DNA of 7,472 nt from CAZRRV01 sp964602735. GTDB taxonomy: Bacteria > Bacillota > Clostridia > Oscillospirales > Acutalibacteraceae. The stretch covers positions 1 to 7,472 of the forward strand of contig CAZRRV010000058.1 in assembly GCA_964602735.1 (NCBI GenBank). Reading direction: 5' to 3'. The position numbers were made by a program, and so were the translations under genes. Every line of letters begins with the position of its first letter. Position 1 is the first letter of the stretch. The notes beneath the pieces were generated by a model, which searched no databases, had not been told where the DNA came from, and was given only the letters and a program-made list of their open reading frames with translations. Below are positions 5,956 through 7,472 of the stretch, piece after piece.

Positions 5956-6630
5956 TTACCGTTCGTAATCGTCGTTTCTTTCCCTGACGGGTTCGTCTAC
6001 GCCGATTACGCACCGATCGTAAAGCCACCGTTTGAAATCGTCGGAATCTCCGCTCTCGTAATAGCGTACAAGCCGCGTTTTGAATTTCCCGTCGAGTTCG
6101 ACCGGCACCTGAAACAGCCCGTTGCCGTTTTCAATAAGAATTTTATTGCCGAGCAGCGTAGCGACGCGCTTGTTGCCGTCTAAAAACGGCTGAGTGCGCA
6201 TACACCACAATACCGCGGTCAGGGCGCGATCGGTAACGCACGGTATTTTCAATATTCCCGTAAGTTCGTCGTGCATCCGTTCGACGTCGGGTAAAGGCGG
6301 CCGCCACGAGGTGCCGGAAATCAGCACATCGTCCGTGCGGATTACACCCAGTTTATTATACGGTAAATCTCCCCGCGCCACAATGGAATGAATTTCTTCC
6401 AGATATGCCAAATCGGCGGGCGCGTCTATATTGTCAAGCAAATAATGCCATGCGTCGCGCAGGCAGAATATCTTGTTTATGTCGTTCGGAGAAATATTTT
6501 CCGTCGCCACATTGTTCAGTATGTCGACGGTATTCGCGAATGTAACGGCTATGCCCTCCAAATTCGCGCTTTTATAAATGGCGTCGACGCAGGTACGCTT
6601 CGCCAGAAAAATATTCTTCTCCCGCGTCAT
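5956..6630 (-). CDS. Fic-domain protein with N-terminal inhibitory motif and a His-to-Gln change in the Fic motif
   Basis: This 224-aa Fic-family protein has an N-terminal helix with YKSANLEG (Ser21-xxx-Glu25-Gly26), the inhibitory (S/T)xxxE(G/N) motif in class II position. The conserved core includes LEEIHSIV (77-84), GVIRTDDVLISG (95-106) and the active-site loop TQPFLDGNKRVA (146-157). Gln147 replaces the His that acts as general base in HPFxxGNKR/GNGR. Phe149, Asp151, Asn153 and Arg155 remain, so ATP or phosphate binding may persist while classical AMP transfer would be impaired. Possible roles are a pseudo-enzyme, a regulator of the second Fic, or a different chemistry. Start ATG at 6630 gives the short MTREKNIFLAKR leader usual before this helix; the frame is open upstream to a TTG at 6720. 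AAAGGAGG is oddly 26 nt upstream. It sits between an unknown gene and the MNT gene. Confidence 0.88.
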   Translation of the reverse strand: MTREKNIFLAKRTCVDAIYKSANLEGIAVTFANTVDILNNVATENISPNDINKIFCLRDAWHYLLDNIDAPADLAYLEEIHSIVARGDLPYNKLGVIRTDDVLISGTSWRPPLPDVERMHDELTGILKIPCVTDRALTAVLWCMRTQPFLDGNKRVATLLGNKILIENGNGLFQVPVELDGKFKTRLVRYYESGDSDDFKRWLYDRCVIGVDEPVRERNDDYER

Positions 6631-6664
6631 CTGAAATTTATCCCGCGTTCCAATCGCCTCCTTT
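6627..6664 (-). promoter_or_regulatory. displaced ribosome site and possible 8-codon leader minigene before the first fic gene
   Basis: A strong AAAGGAGG (6657-6664) lies 26 nt before the ATG at 6630, too far for direct use. Three nt after it a TTG (6651-6653) opens a frame of eight codons. Its TGA (6627-6629) overlaps the fic start as ATGA, a usual arrangement for translational coupling. The short spacing and the TTG start make this tentative. The alternative is direct initiation at 6630 on a weak site. Confidence 0.3.
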
Positions 6665-6695
6665 GCATTATCGGCGCGGCGGGTTCGCAACGGAT

Positions 6696-7082
6696 TCAGA
6701 CAATCGAACTTCTTGCCCAAGCCGCAAACTCTTTAAGTGACGGCAGCACACTTTCCTCTTTCTCCCGGTCTATACAGTCTAAATTCATTTTCCATACGCC
6801 GATTAAATCTTTCCGCCGATGATCGTTTTTGTCCAGTTCCAGAATATCTCCGGCTAAAAGTTCGAGAATTTCCGCCCGCTTATCCCGGTTATCTTTATCG
6901 TATTTTCTGTACAATCGGAAAGCGGAGATGTAATAAACGCGTTTGTGTTGCCTTATTTCCCGCGGGACGTCGAATATACTTATCTTACCTGATAATATCA
7001 TATCCACGATAAATTGTAAAGCCTTATCGCAGACCACGTTCATCTCGCGAACGCGTTCCTCCCGTTCCCGTTCTTCCGTCAT
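6696..7082 (-). CDS. hypothetical charged 128-aa protein
   Basis: I do not recognise a family. The ATG at 7082 has GGAGGG 7 nt upstream, and an in-phase ribosome site with a consistent 128-codon frame supports a real gene. The N-terminus is strongly charged and helical (TEEREREERVRE), followed by DKALQFIVDMILSGK (19-33), FDVPREIRQHKRVYYISAFR (37-56), where only the last part is aromatic, then RAEILELLAGDILELDKND (69-87) and a C-terminal helix with LPSLKEFAAWARSS. It is cytosolic, with no signal peptide or membrane segment and a single pair of isolated cysteines (18 and 103). It lies 26 bp after the 107-aa gene and 65 bp before the first fic gene. A role with the Fic/MNT/HEPN genes is suggested by position only. 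Confidence 0.7.
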   Translation of the reverse strand: MTEEREREERVREMNVVCDKALQFIVDMILSGKISIFDVPREIRQHKRVYYISAFRLYRKYDKDNRDKRAEILELLAGDILELDKNDHRRKDLIGVWKMNLDCIDREKEESVLPSLKEFAAWARSSIV

Positions 7083-7108
7083 TGCCGATCCCTCCGTTCT
7101 TATCCGTA

Positions 7109-7432
7109 TTACTTTAATTTTTCCGCGCGGTTCTCAATACCGCGCTCGTCCTGCACCGCGAACATTCCGCCGTACAGTAACAGCTGATCTATCAGCCACT
7201 CCGCCTCCACGGGGTGCAGACCGAGCGCAATATAACTGTATTCCCCGGCGGTTTCGGATTGCCCCCTGCATAACCGCGCGGCTTTCCCGAAACGCTTTAT
7301 AAGGATTTCCGCCCTGTCGCGGATTCCCGGACTGTCGGAATAACAGTCCGTGTTCCGTTTCAGCATATATATCATCAGGTTGTAGCTGAACGGGCTTATA
7401 TCGATCTTTACCGGCGGTTCCGTTTTATACAT
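7109..7432 (-). CDS. hypothetical 107-aa cytosolic protein
   Basis: I do not recognise a family. The ATG at 7432 was chosen because GGAG lies 8 nt upstream; a GTG at 7441 in the same frame overlaps that ribosome site, and the frame stays open to the window edge, so an N-terminal extension cannot be excluded. The product is mixed alpha/beta in look, with ISPFSYNLMIYMLKR (12-26), RAEILIKRFGKAARLCRG (40-57), YSYIALGLHPVEAEWLIDQL (66-85), LLYGGMFAVQDERG and a basic end. It has no signal peptide or membrane helix. Another frame from the edge, ending TAA at 7425-7427, could be the tail of an upstream gene overlapping this start by 8 bp, which would make this gene internal to a longer operon. Confidence 0.65.
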   Translation of the reverse strand: MYKTEPPVKIDISPFSYNLMIYMLKRNTDCYSDSPGIRDRAEILIKRFGKAARLCRGQSETAGEYSYIALGLHPVEAEWLIDQLLLYGGMFAVQDERGIENRAEKLK

Positions 7433-7472
7433 TTTTATCACTCCGATTTTCGGTTTTTTCTTCGGTATCGTT

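Larger units (their letters stand above)
4375..7432 (-). other. putative six-gene operon: two unknowns, Fic(Q), MNT, HEPN, Fic
   Basis: Six genes run in the same direction with gaps of 26, 65 and 51 bp, an overlap of 16 bp, and a gap of 46 bp. I see no clear promoter or terminator inside the run. The next gene downstream has its own strong promoter. The promoter of the run must lie beyond the right edge. Shared transcription is inferred from spacing only. Confidence 0.6.

Overview
Every gene I can support lies on the minus strand, so the window reads from its right edge to its left. The organism looks like a Gram-positive bacterium, probably a Clostridia-class Bacillota from a gut-like habitat. 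The support is strong AAAGGAGG-type ribosome sites, a lipoprotein with a lipobox, a sortase-anchored adhesin built from Cna-B and VaFE repeats, and moderate GC. No marker gene is present, so this is an inference.

Right part (about 4375-7432): six closely spaced co-directional genes, plausibly one operon. In transcription order they are an unrecognised 107-aa protein, an unrecognised charged 128-aa protein, a Fic-domain protein with an N-terminal inhibitory motif but Gln instead of the catalytic His, an MNT-type nucleotidyltransferase, a HEPN-domain protein overlapping it by 16 bp, and an intact NmFic-like class III Fic AMP-transferase with its C-terminal inhibitory motif. MNT+HEPN is the known MntA/HepT-type toxin-antitoxin pairing. 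Here it sits between two Fic proteins, so up to three protein-NMPylating folds share one transcription unit. This is the most unusual part of the window and resembles a composite stress, toxin or defence module.

Left part (1-4324): a cell-surface block. A good sigma-A-type promoter drives a cysteine-bearing CAP-domain lipoprotein, which is followed by a hairpin terminator. Next comes a 1011-aa secreted adhesin: signal peptide, NlpC/P60-like domain, five Cna-B/SpaA domains with Lys-Glu-Asn isopeptide triads, two VaFE domains, a VPQTG sorting signal, a membrane helix and a basic tail. A 31-aa single-helix membrane microprotein follows, then a strong inverted repeat at the window edge.

No stretch over about 110 bp lacks a gene or a described regulatory element. 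I see no tRNA, rRNA, CRISPR array, insertion sequence or integrase. The long plus-strand reading frames are antisense shadows.
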